64,000 nt of DNA from Desulfocurvus sp. (GCA_020692325.1 JAIMKR010000003.1:114556-178555), one strand, 5' to 3'; counted from the first letter of the stretch, positions 35,918-44,308 are shown. Notes: a model not told the origin generated them from the sequence alone. Numbers and translations are program-made.

Positions 35918-37372
35918 ATGAACAATTTGGAAAACGTAAAGTCCCTGCGACAGGCAATAGCATCAGCTCTTCCTTTTGAAACCTCAAACTTCGGTCACCC
36001 CCCAAAAGCGGGGGAAGTTTTCATTCCGATGTCTCATACCAAGGCTTTAAAGTTAGAAGCGAGCCTTGTCGTTGGTGCTCGTGGTGTTGGGAAAAGTTTT
36101 TGGTGTTCCGCCCTATACGATGATAGTATCCGCAAACTATTATCTTCTTATATTTCAGGAATTGAATCAAGTAAGGTTTTTATTGGATACTGTGAACGAC
36201 CTGATATCAATAATTTTCCAGACAAAGCAACTATTGCTTCTTTGCTTTATCAGCATGCGAAGCCTCTTCATATCTGGCGCGGAATCATTCTAAGGTTTAT
36301 TGCAAACATTGTTAATCTTCCTGTTCCTACATCAAAGTGGATTGAAACAATAAACTGGGTTAAAAACTCTCCGGAGCAATGTGCACAGGGATTAGAAAAA
36401 TTAGATGGTTTGTTGCATAATAAAAATTTACACTATTTATTTTTATTTGATTCGCTAGACCGCTGTAGTGACGATTGGCATATAACAGACACCCTTGTTT
36501 CTGGATTATTGCAGCTTGCTTTAGATTTTAAATCTTTTCGCCATATTCATGTAAAAGTTTTTTTACGAGAAGACCAATTCGTTGAGAGAGCTGTCTTAAA
36601 TTTTCCAGATGCCTCTAAGCTTAATGCGACTCGCGTTGAATTAACTTGGTTTCTCCATGATCTTCACGGTTTGCTTTGGCAATATCTGATTAATGCTTCA
36701 GGCGATTATGGGCAAACATTCCGCAATATTATCACGGATGTCGCGCATGAAAAAATCAAAGAATCTTCAAAGGATGTATGGATTCTTCTAATGCTCTTAA
36801 GACGTTCTGAGGAAGCTCAACGCGCATTATTCACTCAACTTGCAGGTAAATGGATGGGGCGTGATCACCGACGCGGCGTTCCGTACCACTGGGCCGTTGG
36901 ACATCTCGCAGATGGCAGAGGAAGAACTTCTCCTCGTTCTTTTCTAGCCGCAATTCGCGCCGCAGCCGAGGATAGCAGTGAGCGTTACGATGACCAACCT
37001 ATCCCCCTACATTTCGAAAGCATTAAGCGAGGAGTTCAAAAAGCTTCGCAAATCCGTGTAAATGAATTAGCAGAGGATTACCCATGGATTCGCACCTATA
37101 TGTCTCCGCTACAAGGTCTAACTGTCCCTTGTGTTTTTCCAGATATCAAGTCGCGCTGGGACGAATCCGAAGCATTTAAGAAAAACCCCTCGGGCACTTC
37201 GGGGTTGCCACCGGAGCATTTGAAGGACGGTCCTGACGGTTTACGTCTTGATTTTGAATCGTTAGGAATTTTTGAAATGATGCGAGATAAACGCGTTAAT
37301 ATTCCTGACCTTTACCGGGTTGGTTTCGGGCTTGGCAGACGTGGTGGTGTAAAACCATTAATGCGCGAATAG
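35918..37372 (+). CDS. P-loop ATPase partner (STAND/KAP-like NTPase)
   Basis: A 484-residue protein. Walker A is LVVGARGVGKSFW (G53-S60), with an early region of about 45 residues preceding it. The candidate Walker B is LHYLFLFDSLDRCSDDW (D178/D181), followed by a helical region with HVKVFLREDQFVERA. The C-terminal half (about 230-484) includes WVAVGHLADGRGRTSPRSFLAAIRAA-type sequence and is conserved in look but of unknown function. The Walker layout fits STAND or KAP-like NTPases that act as sensors or effectors of phage defence. It starts 8 bases after the KGGVGR gene and is the last gene of the unit. AT-rich codon use matches its neighbours. Confidence 0.72.
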   Translation: MNNLENVKSLRQAIASALPFETSNFGHPPKAGEVFIPMSHTKALKLEASLVVGARGVGKSFWCSALYDDSIRKLLSSYISGIESSKVFIGYCERPDINNFPDKATIASLLYQHAKPLHIWRGIILRFIANIVNLPVPTSKWIETINWVKNSPEQCAQGLEKLDGLLHNKNLHYLFLFDSLDRCSDDWHITDTLVSGLLQLALDFKSFRHIHVKVFLREDQFVERAVLNFPDASKLNATRVELTWFLHDLHGLLWQYLINASGDYGQTFRNIITDVAHEKIKESSKDVWILLMLLRRSEEAQRALFTQLAGKWMGRDHRRGVPYHWAVGHLADGRGRTSPRSFLAAIRAAAEDSSERYDDQPIPLHFESIKRGVQKASQIRVNELAEDYPWIRTYMSPLQGLTVPCVFPDIKSRWDESEAFKKNPSGTSGLPPEHLKDGPDGLRLDFESLGIFEMMRDKRVNIPDLYRVGFGLGRRGGVKPLMRE

Positions 37373-37614
37373 TTTTATCCGGCTAGATTTCAAAATATTA
37401 GTCAGTATTCTGCTGTGATGGCATCCGCCCAGGACATTTTTTGTATTTTGGAAATGGGGTTTGCCTCCGCGTTTACTACGATCGGAAAAGTCTACTGAGT
37501 GTAAACCAATGACGTTACTGTGTCGGAGGCCCTCCCGCTTTCTGGACAGGCGATAGCGATCGTGTCACGACCTTTCGACCGCCGAATTGTTTTTCCAAGA
37601 AGGTAGAAGCACGC

Positions 37615-38046
37615 TTGAAGCCAGAACTGAGATCAGCCGACGCTGACACCCTTGGGGCGCTTGCCCCAGACCAGCACCGCAAGGCCAACCTGGGCCAGTA
37701 CATGACCTCGCAATCCATTGCGGACTTCATGGCCTCGCTCTTTCCCCCAAGCGCTGTAGACACCTGCCGCCTGCTTGATGCCGGCGCGGGCCGTGGCGCG
37801 TTGTCATGCGCCTTTCTGGAACGCTGGGAACGACGGGACGGTCTCACCTTCAACGCCATCGACCTCGAGGCCTTCGAGTTCGACCCGCGGATGCGGTCCG
37901 CCCTTCAGCCGACTTTGGCCGCGCACGCCGCGCACGGGCAATTCCGCTTCCAGATCCTGGACGGCGATTTTGTGTTGCGCGCCGCGCAGCGCTGCGCCGT
38001 CGCACCTGATGCACTTCAATGGCTCGAGGTTCCTGGGCCCCTATGA
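37615..38046 (+). pseudogene. Truncated adenine-specific DNA methyltransferase (N-terminal fragment)
   Basis: A 143-residue fragment starting with TTG. LGQYMTSQSIADFMASLF followed by RLLDAGAGRGALSCAFLERW (SAM-binding motif I) matches the start of type II/IIG adenine methyltransferases such as Eco57I/PstI-type enzymes. The catalytic (N/D)PPY motif, expected about 60-80 residues later, is absent because the frame stops at 38046. The overlapping reading frame ends HLMHFNGSRFLGPYERPKTPEA just before a terminator at 38088. This suggests that an unrelated 3' gene end was joined here by deletion. The composition is high GC, unlike the adjacent AT-rich cassettes. Confidence 0.65.
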
Positions 38047-38087
38047 GAGGCCCAAAACGCCCGAGGCGTAAAAAAGACTCAAAGACA

Positions 38088-38121
38088 ACGGCCGGGGCGG
38101 TGACGCTCCGGCCGTTTTTTT
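38088..38121 (+). terminator. Strong Rho-independent terminator, copy 1
   Basis: A 12-bp stem, ACGGCCGGGGCG paired with CGCTCCGGCCGT, capped by a GTGA tetraloop (GNRA type) and followed by seven T. The same hairpin recurs at 38815. Confidence 0.88.
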
Positions 38122-38345
38122 GTTGGAGAAGCCCGGACGAGGCCGCCGCTGGGATTCTGTTCACAGGAGCGGCGAGATGCGGTAGGTGTTGATGAAGACG
38201 ACGTGGCCGGGGTGATGGACGAACTTGGGACAAGACCTTTCCCCGACAGCCTTCCCCCAGGGCGGCCAGAGGGAAAAGCCCGTGAGCAGTACGCGAAATT
38301 CTGGCGGGCAATGGTATAGTGGGGCACAACCCGTAGCGGACGCAT

Positions 38346-38807
38346 ATGCAGTGGCATACTGAAAGGCGGCACCTTTTGTTGCTTGCCGTGGGTGTTCTTG
38401 TCGCGGCGCTTTTGGCCTTGGCGTGGAATTATGCCGCGCGAAAAATCCGTCCCCCCAAAAGCGAGAAAGACGGCTATCCCGTTGTTCTCGCGTTCACCAA
38501 GCCGGATATGGTCGAGGGCGCGACCTATAGCTATCACCTTCTGAAAATCACGGCGTTGGAAAACGGCCGGCGCAACCTAGAAATTGAGCTAAGCAAGCCG
38601 ATCTCGGAGCAGGGGCTCAAAACGCTTGCCCTGCGCCTTAAAAAGATGGACAGGGGCCAGTCTCCGCACCTTTTTATCGGGTATTATCTCCCGCAGATGA
38701 AGCACAACGGAAGCTACTGGGCGACGACAAATTTTGCGCCGGAGTTGACCGTCCACATCCTGGGGCCAAAGCCAGGCACGACCAGAGGCGCGCCGAGCAA
38801 ACCATGA
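38346..38807 (+). CDS. Small membrane-anchored protein of unknown function
   Basis: A 153-residue protein with an N-terminal membrane helix (HLLLLAVGVLVAALLALAWNYAA, residues about 9-31), then a charged extracytoplasmic domain with YSYHLLKITALENGRRNLEIEL and LFIGYYLPQMKHNGSYWATTNF. I recognise no family. It is bracketed by two copies of the same terminator hairpin, at 38088 and 38815, so it forms its own insulated transcription unit. A weak TATAGT lies near 38313. It could be a superinfection-exclusion-like membrane protein, but that is only a guess. Confidence 0.55.
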   Translation: MQWHTERRHLLLLAVGVLVAALLALAWNYAARKIRPPKSEKDGYPVVLAFTKPDMVEGATYSYHLLKITALENGRRNLEIELSKPISEQGLKTLALRLKKMDRGQSPHLFIGYYLPQMKHNGSYWATTNFAPELTVHILGPKPGTTRGAPSKP

Positions 38808-38814
38808 AATGACG

Positions 38815-38845
38815 ACGGCCGGGGCGGTGACGCTCCGGCCGTTTT
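38815..38845 (+). terminator. Strong Rho-independent terminator, copy 2
   Basis: The identical 12-bp stem and GTGA loop as at 38088-38115, here with four T, lies 7 bases past the stop of the membrane-protein gene. The two copies are 727 bases apart in direct orientation. Confidence 0.85.
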
Positions 38846-38910
38846 GTGTAGACTCTGGCGCTCAAGGGCCGGAGTTCCTCCCCTGCTCACTGTACAAGGA
38901 GCAAAGTCCT

Positions 38911-39027
38911 ATGCAAGGAATTCGCATAAAACTCCGCTCAATTCGTCTGCACAATAAAAGAGTTAAGCTTTGTCGAACTGCTATAAATGTGGCGAAAGCC
39001 ATCTGTTGGGCTCTAACCTTTTCATAA
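38911..39027 (+). CDS. Possible 38-residue basic peptide
   Basis: AAGGAG at 38896-38901, nine bases before an ATG, opens a 38-codon frame, MQGIRIKLRSIRLHNKRVKL and then CRTAINVAKAICWALTFS. It is strongly basic at the front and hydrophobic at the end. It lies at the edge of the second AT-rich cassette. No family is recognisable and coding is uncertain. The remaining gap to 39098 shows nothing else. Confidence 0.3.
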   Translation: MQGIRIKLRSIRLHNKRVKLCRTAINVAKAICWALTFS

Positions 39028-39098
39028 CGCCAAAGTACTTGGCACCAAGCGTCTAAAATTTAACTAAATATCCAATAAGAAGTACAGGGCCGGTAAAA

Positions 39099-39629
39099 TT
39101 GAAAATTCAAAATTTCAAAGATATCGTGGATAATACACCAATATGTATTAAAGATTGCCAAGGTGACCTTTGCAAACTATATGCTTACGTTGGAATAACA
39201 TTCCAAAGCAGCTATCATGCAAAGAGTATTACCGAAGCTCTTCATAAAAAAATAAATCTTGCCTTCACTACAGGGCATCAAAAAGTACGTCAGAATTGCA
39301 AAAGAATGATCACCGATCTAATCCGCGAATATGTAATATATGACAAGCCATTAAGTCCATACTTTGAGATTCTTTCATGCCTTTGTGATGCGCTGAGATC
39401 AGAGACATCAAATATAGGAGTGGACATTATTGGCGACTGGAAGACAGCAATAAAATCGGCACGCGACGAAGTAGAATTCACAAATGTATGGGAAATTGGA
39501 CTTAAAAACCTGGCACAGACACGTGACTTTAATGTCGCACAAGCAGCGCGTTCACTTAAAGAAGATGGTTTTACTGTTCTTCTCACTCCAGGAGAAATTG
39601 CCTTAGACGAATATTCCGAAAAAAAATAA
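39099..39629 (+). CDS. Unknown 176-residue protein, partner of a nuclease-like gene
   Basis: The first gene of a two-gene AT-rich cassette. It starts with TTG (MKIQNFKDIVDN), with AGGG about ten bases upstream. The protein has four cysteines in the first third, then a mostly helical body containing VRQNCKRMITDLIREYVIYD and FEILSCLCDALRSETSNIG. I recognise no family. Its stop codon overlaps the start of the next gene (TAATG), so the two products are probably made in fixed proportion and work together. Confidence 0.65.
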   Translation: MKIQNFKDIVDNTPICIKDCQGDLCKLYAYVGITFQSSYHAKSITEALHKKINLAFTTGHQKVRQNCKRMITDLIREYVIYDKPLSPYFEILSCLCDALRSETSNIGVDIIGDWKTAIKSARDEVEFTNVWEIGLKNLAQTRDFNVAQAARSLKEDGFTVLLTPGEIALDEYSEKK

Positions 39630-41173
39630 TGAAAAAGATAGATCAGCTCATGGCAAATATCAGAGGAGTTAACTTTTTACAAGTATATTTCAAGATGCTA
39701 TCGTCAAAAATATACAGCAAAAATCTTCAACGGTATCTTCTCGTCCCGCATGCCTCCCTAGGAACAACTAACGTCTCTCCACAGATTCCGTGGGGTTATC
39801 TTTTGCAACTAGCAGTAAAACATATCCCTGGACGAAAGCCCTTCAAGAATACTGAAGAAAATTTTCACAGACTATTTACGTTGGCAAAAAACTATGCTGC
39901 TATCATTGATGTACAGCAATATACTCCATTAGCTTTCTTGCATTATGGAGCAAAAGAAATTCTCCATTACCTGCAAGAATGTGCAATTTATGATACGATA
40001 TTTCGTTTTCCTCAGATGCGTCCAAGCGATGCAGTACATTTGTGTTCTGGACTTTTCAATTTTCTTGACTTGAATAAAATAAGGGTAGGCGGGTGGAGTT
40101 TTGCTCAACTCATTAAGATGGTAGCTGCTTTATTCTATTCTACCCCCGACATTCGAGGGCCAGTCACCGTCAGTAAAAATGTTTTTTATCAGGCCTTGGT
40201 TGGTATTCCTCATAGTACGATTGATTATATGTTGGATAAACTATTAAGCCATAAAAGGAACAAAGCGAATAAGGATTTTTTGACCCCTTACACTGCCAAT
40301 AGCATTGATTTTCAATTCGCGCCATTGCTTCAAACAAACTCGAATACATTTATAATGATTGATCGATCTGTTTGTGCTCCAGCGTGCATAGAGGCATTAC
40401 TGACAGCAGCACGATGTATAGACAAACAACTCGACAACAAAATGGGGAAACAGGCAGAAAATTTTTTAAAGTCCGAATTCGCTCATAAAGGAATTGACGT
40501 CCATTGTGGTAATTACAAAACGGATGGGAAAGACGGCGAATGTGATTTAGTTTTAGAAACACAAGACACAATTTTTTTCCTTGAACTTAAGAAGAAACCG
40601 TTAACCCGCGCTGCTCGTGGCGGACTGGACTCCAAACTTCTACTTGATTTAGGAAGCAGTCTTCTCGCTGCTTTGGTGCAGGCAGGAGAGCATGAACGCC
40701 GGTTACGCAAGGCTGTTTTTTTGCGACTTAATGACAATGGAAATTTTTACACTTTAGAGCACAGAGGGCGTGCTATTGAAAAAATTGCTTTAAGCATGTT
40801 GGAATATGAACGCTTTCAAGATCGTCTTTTTGTTCAGCGTTTTCTGGAGAGTACTGTTGGAGCTCGTTATACCCTCAACGACGAAAAATCCGCTGACTTA
40901 AAAAAATTCTCCGTTTTGAATAAAAATTTACAAAAAATTGTTATACAATACAAAGAGCTTCCCCAGGCTAAGACACCAAACAAATTCTTTAACTGTTGGT
41001 TTTTAAGCCTACCCCAGTTACTTGTTTTGCTTAGCAATTGTTCAAATGCTAAAGATTTTCAAACTGCCATTATGAGCACAAAGTGTGTAACATTTGGCAC
41101 TTCTGACTTTTACTATGAGTACGCTAGGTCACTAGAATTATCTAAGAATCAAAAAGTCTCTTCCACAAGCTAG
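39629..41173 (+). CDS. Putative PD-(D/E)XK nuclease-fold protein of an AT-rich cassette
   Basis: A 514-residue protein. The N-terminal 260 residues are helical, of unknown family, and resemble a sensing or DNA-binding region. The nuclease core lies at about 265-350: E277 in MGKQAENFLKSEF, D306 in GECDLVLETQD, and E319-x-K321 in FFLELKKKPLTR. This E, D, ExK spacing over strands is the PD-(D/E)XK fold common to restriction and defence nucleases. The C-terminal portion (350-514) contains LERGRAIEK-like helices and an NCWFLSLPQLLVLLSNC segment. It is coupled to the upstream 176-residue protein by a one-base overlap. It would cleave nucleic acid. The substrate and trigger are unknown, and no methyltransferase partner is intact nearby. 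Confidence 0.62.
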   Translation: MKKIDQLMANIRGVNFLQVYFKMLSSKIYSKNLQRYLLVPHASLGTTNVSPQIPWGYLLQLAVKHIPGRKPFKNTEENFHRLFTLAKNYAAIIDVQQYTPLAFLHYGAKEILHYLQECAIYDTIFRFPQMRPSDAVHLCSGLFNFLDLNKIRVGGWSFAQLIKMVAALFYSTPDIRGPVTVSKNVFYQALVGIPHSTIDYMLDKLLSHKRNKANKDFLTPYTANSIDFQFAPLLQTNSNTFIMIDRSVCAPACIEALLTAARCIDKQLDNKMGKQAENFLKSEFAHKGIDVHCGNYKTDGKDGECDLVLETQDTIFFLELKKKPLTRAARGGLDSKLLLDLGSSLLAALVQAGEHERRLRKAVFLRLNDNGNFYTLEHRGRAIEKIALSMLEYERFQDRLFVQRFLESTVGARYTLNDEKSADLKKFSVLNKNLQKIVIQYKELPQAKTPNKFFNCWFLSLPQLLVLLSNCSNAKDFQTAIMSTKCVTFGTSDFYYEYARSLELSKNQKVSSTS

Positions 41174-41177
41174 TTCT

Positions 41178-41283
41178 GCCTACCCTAGCGCCCGCTGGAC
41201 GAGATAGCTGGAGCGGCTCATGCGATGCTCGCGCGCGGCCTCGTCGATGCGCCGCAGATCGGACTCGCGCAAGGTGAGATTGC
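41178..41283 (-). pseudogene. Remnant of an RHH (HicB-like C-terminal) domain gene
   Basis: The minus strand here reads the segment NLTLRESDLRRIDEAAREHR, then MSRSSYLVQRALG and a stop. This is the same C-terminal ribbon-helix-helix end as in the gene at 43126. The DNA matches 43126-43231 at roughly nine of ten positions. It has no start or N-terminus, so it is a fragment left by recombination. Confidence 0.75.
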
Positions 41284-41299
41284 TGCGCAGGCCCTGTTC

Positions 41300-41601
41300 T
41301 CATCGGGCGTGGCGACGGGCACCCACGATGAACGCCACGGCCCCGCGCGCCAGTTCGTGCACCATGTCCGCCCCCTCACTCCAAGCAGCTCTTCCGGGCA
41401 GTCCCTCGCCCGCAGCCACTCGCGGCGCTCCGGCGTCAGCTCCTCGGTGCGGCTCAACAGCAGCTTGCCGGGATAGGTGGGATGCACGCCCATGTCCCGG
41501 GCCAGGGCGGCCAGGGATGCGTAGCCCCGCCGGCGCAGCCACAATTTGAGGCGCGCGCGGCGGGGCAGACAGGCGTCGTCGAAGGGAAGTTCGCCCTGCA
41601 C
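41300..41601 (-). pseudogene. Decayed HTH regulator gene
   Basis: A GTG-started frame (GGAG/AGGA upstream) reads FDDACLPRRARLKLWLRRRG and then LAALARDMGVHPTYPGKLLLSR, an HTH-type domain. It continues to ELLGVRG and then runs out of frame. The apparent intended continuation, ADMVHELARGAVAFIVGARR and a stop, lies in another frame, so a frameshift occurred near 41400. Part of it is repeated at 44144-44225. It follows the large-polyvalent-protein remnant by 5 bases. Confidence 0.65.
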
Positions 41602-41606
41602 CGGTC

Positions 41607-43054
41607 CTACTCCCGCAGGCGCTCGCGCATCCGGTCATGCACGCGGTTCACGAATGCGTTGCGCCGCTCGGTCAGGGCGTCCAACCGCTGGCGCTTCTCC
41701 CCGGCGTCCAGGGACGGATCATCCGTGATCCGCCGGTTCGCCTTGGCGAACGCCGCCAGCCGCCGCTCCACCCGGGCGGCCACGCCATGCAGCCCCAGCA
41801 CCCCGCGTTTCTCCTCGATGATCTCTTGCGCGCGGTCCCGGTCGCCCGTGCGGCGCAACTCCATGACGGTGTTATACGTGGTCTCCACGTCGCGCAGCCT
41901 GTCGTACAGTTCCGCGCCCTGCCGGGTGTTCCTGGGCGGGCCGTCGCGGTAAAAGCTCCGCAGCACGGGCCAGTCCGAAAGACGCGGCGCGGGCTGCTCC
42001 GGCGCGTCCGTGGCCGCGCGCACGGCCAGATCCGTGGCGGCCAGCACGTACATGCCCAGCGTGCCGAAGAAGGCATTGACGAGGTGCTCCAGGCGCTTGG
42101 GGCTCACGTCCGCCGCGCGGCCGATGGCCGAGACCGTGGCCCCGGTCCATGGATCGCGCTGCTCGCCGGGTTCCAGGCGTTCCAGCCGGCGGCTCACGAT
42201 GGGCCGGTCGGTGAAGAAGCTCCGGTTGGCGTATTCCTCCACCCACGGCCCGGCGCACTGCGGAAAGCCGACGTTGAAGGTCTGCGTGAGCATGTAGCCC
42301 ATGCGCTGGGCGAAGAGCTCGCCTGTGGCCTCGTCATCCACGAACAGCTGCGTCAGCCGCTCCGGCACGGTGCCGAAGAGCGCCCCCACCTCGAAGGGCT
42401 TGAGCAGCCGGTAATGCCCGCCGCCCACGAAGAAGTGGTAGTAGTTGTCGCGGTCGAACTCCTCCAGTTCCTCGTATTCCGGCTCGCGCCGGTTGGCCAG
42501 GAACAGCGCGACCGAGGCCAGCGCCACACCACCGCGCCCTTGACGAGGAAGGCCCGGCGGTCGGCCTTGTAGCCCTTGTACAGCCGGTGCAGGCCGGTGA
42601 GCCGCGCGCCGAAGAACGGCACCGTCTCGCAGAGGAAGCGGATGGCCGGCCAGTCACCGCGCTTGGAATAGTCCATGATGTTCTTGGCCGTGTAGGCGGC
42701 GGCGAGGTGCGAGGCCCCGCGCCCGCGCATCCGCGCGTAGATCTCCGCGCGCGTGGCGTTCTCCCCGGCCTGGCCCTTCTCCTCCCACCAGCGCCAGCCG
42801 CTTTCGAGGAAGCGCCCCAGCTTGCGCGGCGTGTTCAGCACGCCAGCCTGCGCGATGCCGTGCTTGCGCAGCAGCCGGTCAACCAACAGCCGCGCGGCGG
42901 CGGGATCGTGCCCCATGGCGTAGCCGCCCTGGAAGCTGGCCCCGGCCGCCAGCATGTGCACGGTGTCCTCGTCCTCGCGCAGGGTCTTGGTGAGCCCGCG
43001 CCGGTCGCGATTGCTGTCGCCGTCACCACGCCTGTCCCCCTGACGGACTCCCAC
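41607..43054 (-). pseudogene. Frameshifted remnant of a phage large polyvalent-type protein (LPD38-like)
   Basis: Two minus-strand frames join into one protein: 43054-42530 ending KADRRAFLVKGAVVW, and 42527-41607 starting LASVALFLANRREPEYEELE. One missing base near 42530 changes the frame. The combined text (YTAKNIMDYSKRGDWPAIRF, FGARLTGLHRLYKGYKADRR, FDRDNYYHFFVGGGHYRLLKPFEVGALFGT) resembles the large polyvalent protein-associated domain 38 found in very long phage or element proteins thought to be injected or packaged. The upstream part of that giant protein is missing. It is therefore a dead fragment of a resident or past phage. Confidence 0.72.
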
Positions 43055-43125
43055 GTGAACGTAAACGGCCTGGGCGGTGACATCCAGGCTTTTTTGCGGA
43101 GCTCCCAGCGGACCCGAAACTTCCC

Positions 43126-43365
43126 CTACCCCAGCGCCCGCTGGACGAGGTAGCTGGAGCGGCTCATGCGGTGCTCGCGCGCGGCCTCGTCGATGCGCCG
43201 CAGGGCGGACTCGCGCAGGGTGAGGTTGATGCGCATGGTCCGGTCCTCCACGGGCGTGGCGTCGGACGCCACAAAGTAAAGTTCCCCGCTGATGTGATCC
43301 ACGGGGAGCACGTGTGGCGTCTGCACGAGGGATTTGGTACGCCGGAGCGATGGGGCTGTGCCCAA
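43126..43365 (-). CDS. HicB-like ribbon-helix-helix antitoxin-type protein
   Basis: A 79-residue frame ending MRINLTLRESALRRIDEAAREHR and MSRSSYLVQRALG. This C-terminal part fits an RHH DNA-binding domain of the HicB antitoxin type. The front half (HVLPVDHISGELYFVASDA) looks like a shortened HicB N-terminus. No HicA toxin gene is adjacent. Its 3' 105 bases are duplicated at 41178, so the region was rearranged. A start within the frame at 43236 (MRINL) would leave only the RHH domain. It may be functional or a leftover. Confidence 0.5.
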   Translation of the reverse strand: MGTAPSLRRTKSLVQTPHVLPVDHISGELYFVASDATPVEDRTMRINLTLRESALRRIDEAAREHRMSRSSYLVQRALG

Positions 43366-43558
43366 TATAAATTAGTAGGCACGGAATAGGTACGTCGCAA
43401 GGTGAGATAAACAGCTGGACGAAGGTTGAGGCGTTGAAGTGCTAGACGGGACATCTTGGAATATTGCATGATTGCTATAGACATGCGACAACAGCTACGG
43501 TAAGATTGAGGGATAAGCCCTAATCACCTGTAATTGTAAAAGAGAAGGGAACGAGTCG

Positions 43559-44032
43559 ATGGAGTATGTCGAACGGAATTTGCTCCCCGGGGAAGAGGTT
43601 GTTTACCATACCAAACTGCATACCATAATTTTTTTGCGTCCAGTCATATATGCTATGCTTTGTTTTTTGTTCGCGCAGCTCAGCTCGCCAGCTCAAGATA
43701 GCGAGACGACAGGTGTCATTGGTGGTTTGCTTGTTATTGTGGTAATAGTGAGCTCCATCAGCAGGTTTCTAAACTTCACTTCCTCTGAATTTGCCGTAAC
43801 CAATAAGCGTGTACTTCTAAAAATAGGCGTTTTTCGTCGGCACACGCTTGAGCTGCTGCTGACAAAAGTGGAGGGGTTCGGCGTCGATCAAAGCATCTTG
43901 GGCCGTATGCTCAACTACGGGACAATCTTTGTTTCCGGCACTGGGGGGACACGTGAATCTTTCAAAACTATTCATGATCCGCTCGAGTTCCGCAAATACG
44001 TCCATACGTGCGCAGAAAAATTACAGAAGTAG
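43559..44032 (+). CDS. bPH2-domain membrane protein (YdbS/YdbT-like)
   Basis: A 157-residue protein with an N-terminal cytoplasmic start (MEYVERNLLPGEEVVYHTKLH), two membrane helices (FLRPVIYAMLCFLFAQL and VIGGLLVIVVIVSSISRF) and a bacterial pleckstrin-homology-like bPH2 domain. The domain carries FAVTNKRVLLKIGVFRRHTLELLLTKVEGFGVDQS and GRMLNYGTIFVSGTGG. The family is widespread and of unknown function, often paired with a second such gene, which is absent here. The GC content is intermediate. RBS AAGGGA precedes the start. It could be cargo of the element or chromosomal. Confidence 0.8.
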   Translation: MEYVERNLLPGEEVVYHTKLHTIIFLRPVIYAMLCFLFAQLSSPAQDSETTGVIGGLLVIVVIVSSISRFLNFTSSEFAVTNKRVLLKIGVFRRHTLELLLTKVEGFGVDQSILGRMLNYGTIFVSGTGGTRESFKTIHDPLEFRKYVHTCAEKLQK

Positions 44033-44143
44033 CCGTATCCCCTCGCGTCATGTTCTCTTGTTCTGTGCTTTCTCCTCTTATTAATAGAGCACGTAACGGG
44101 GCGGGCCCCGGTCTTTTGGCGAAGCTCCAGCACGGCCAGCGGC

Positions 44144-44225
44144 GCGACTCAGCAGTAGCCTGCCGGGATAGGTAGGATGCACACCCATGTCCCGGCCAGG
44201 GCGGCCAGGGACGCATAGCCTGCCG
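44144..44225 (-). pseudogene. Second HTH-gene fragment
   Basis: The minus strand reads RDMGVHPTYPGRLLLSR, nearly the same as at 41440-41545 (RDMGVHPTYPGKLLLSR), in a disrupted frame. About 80 bases of DNA are shared. The flanks 44033-44143 and 44226-44308 hold no gene. Confidence 0.65.
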
Positions 44226-44308
44226 GCGGATAGACGCGGAAAAGGCCGACGAGTCGCCCCGCCGGCCGGATGAACACGTTTTGCGGCGGCGCGCCGCCGC
44301 ATTTCGAC

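Larger units (their letters stand above)
31138..44308 (+). mobile_element. Integrated genetic element at tRNA-Arg with two AT-rich cargo cassettes
   Basis: A tyrosine integrase gene begins about 60 bases past the tRNA 3' end, the usual layout of tRNA-targeted islands. Behind it come an excisionase-like HTH protein, regulatory HTH/RHH proteins, a CI-like repressor and cargo of much lower GC than the flanks (34210-37372 and 39060-41175). The right part has degraded phage-type genes. The right edge is placed at the first clear chromosomal gene (stop at 44309) and is an estimate, because no copy of the tRNA 3' end (attR) was found. No structural, conjugation or replication genes are visible, so it is probably a defective or satellite-like island. 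Confidence 0.75.
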
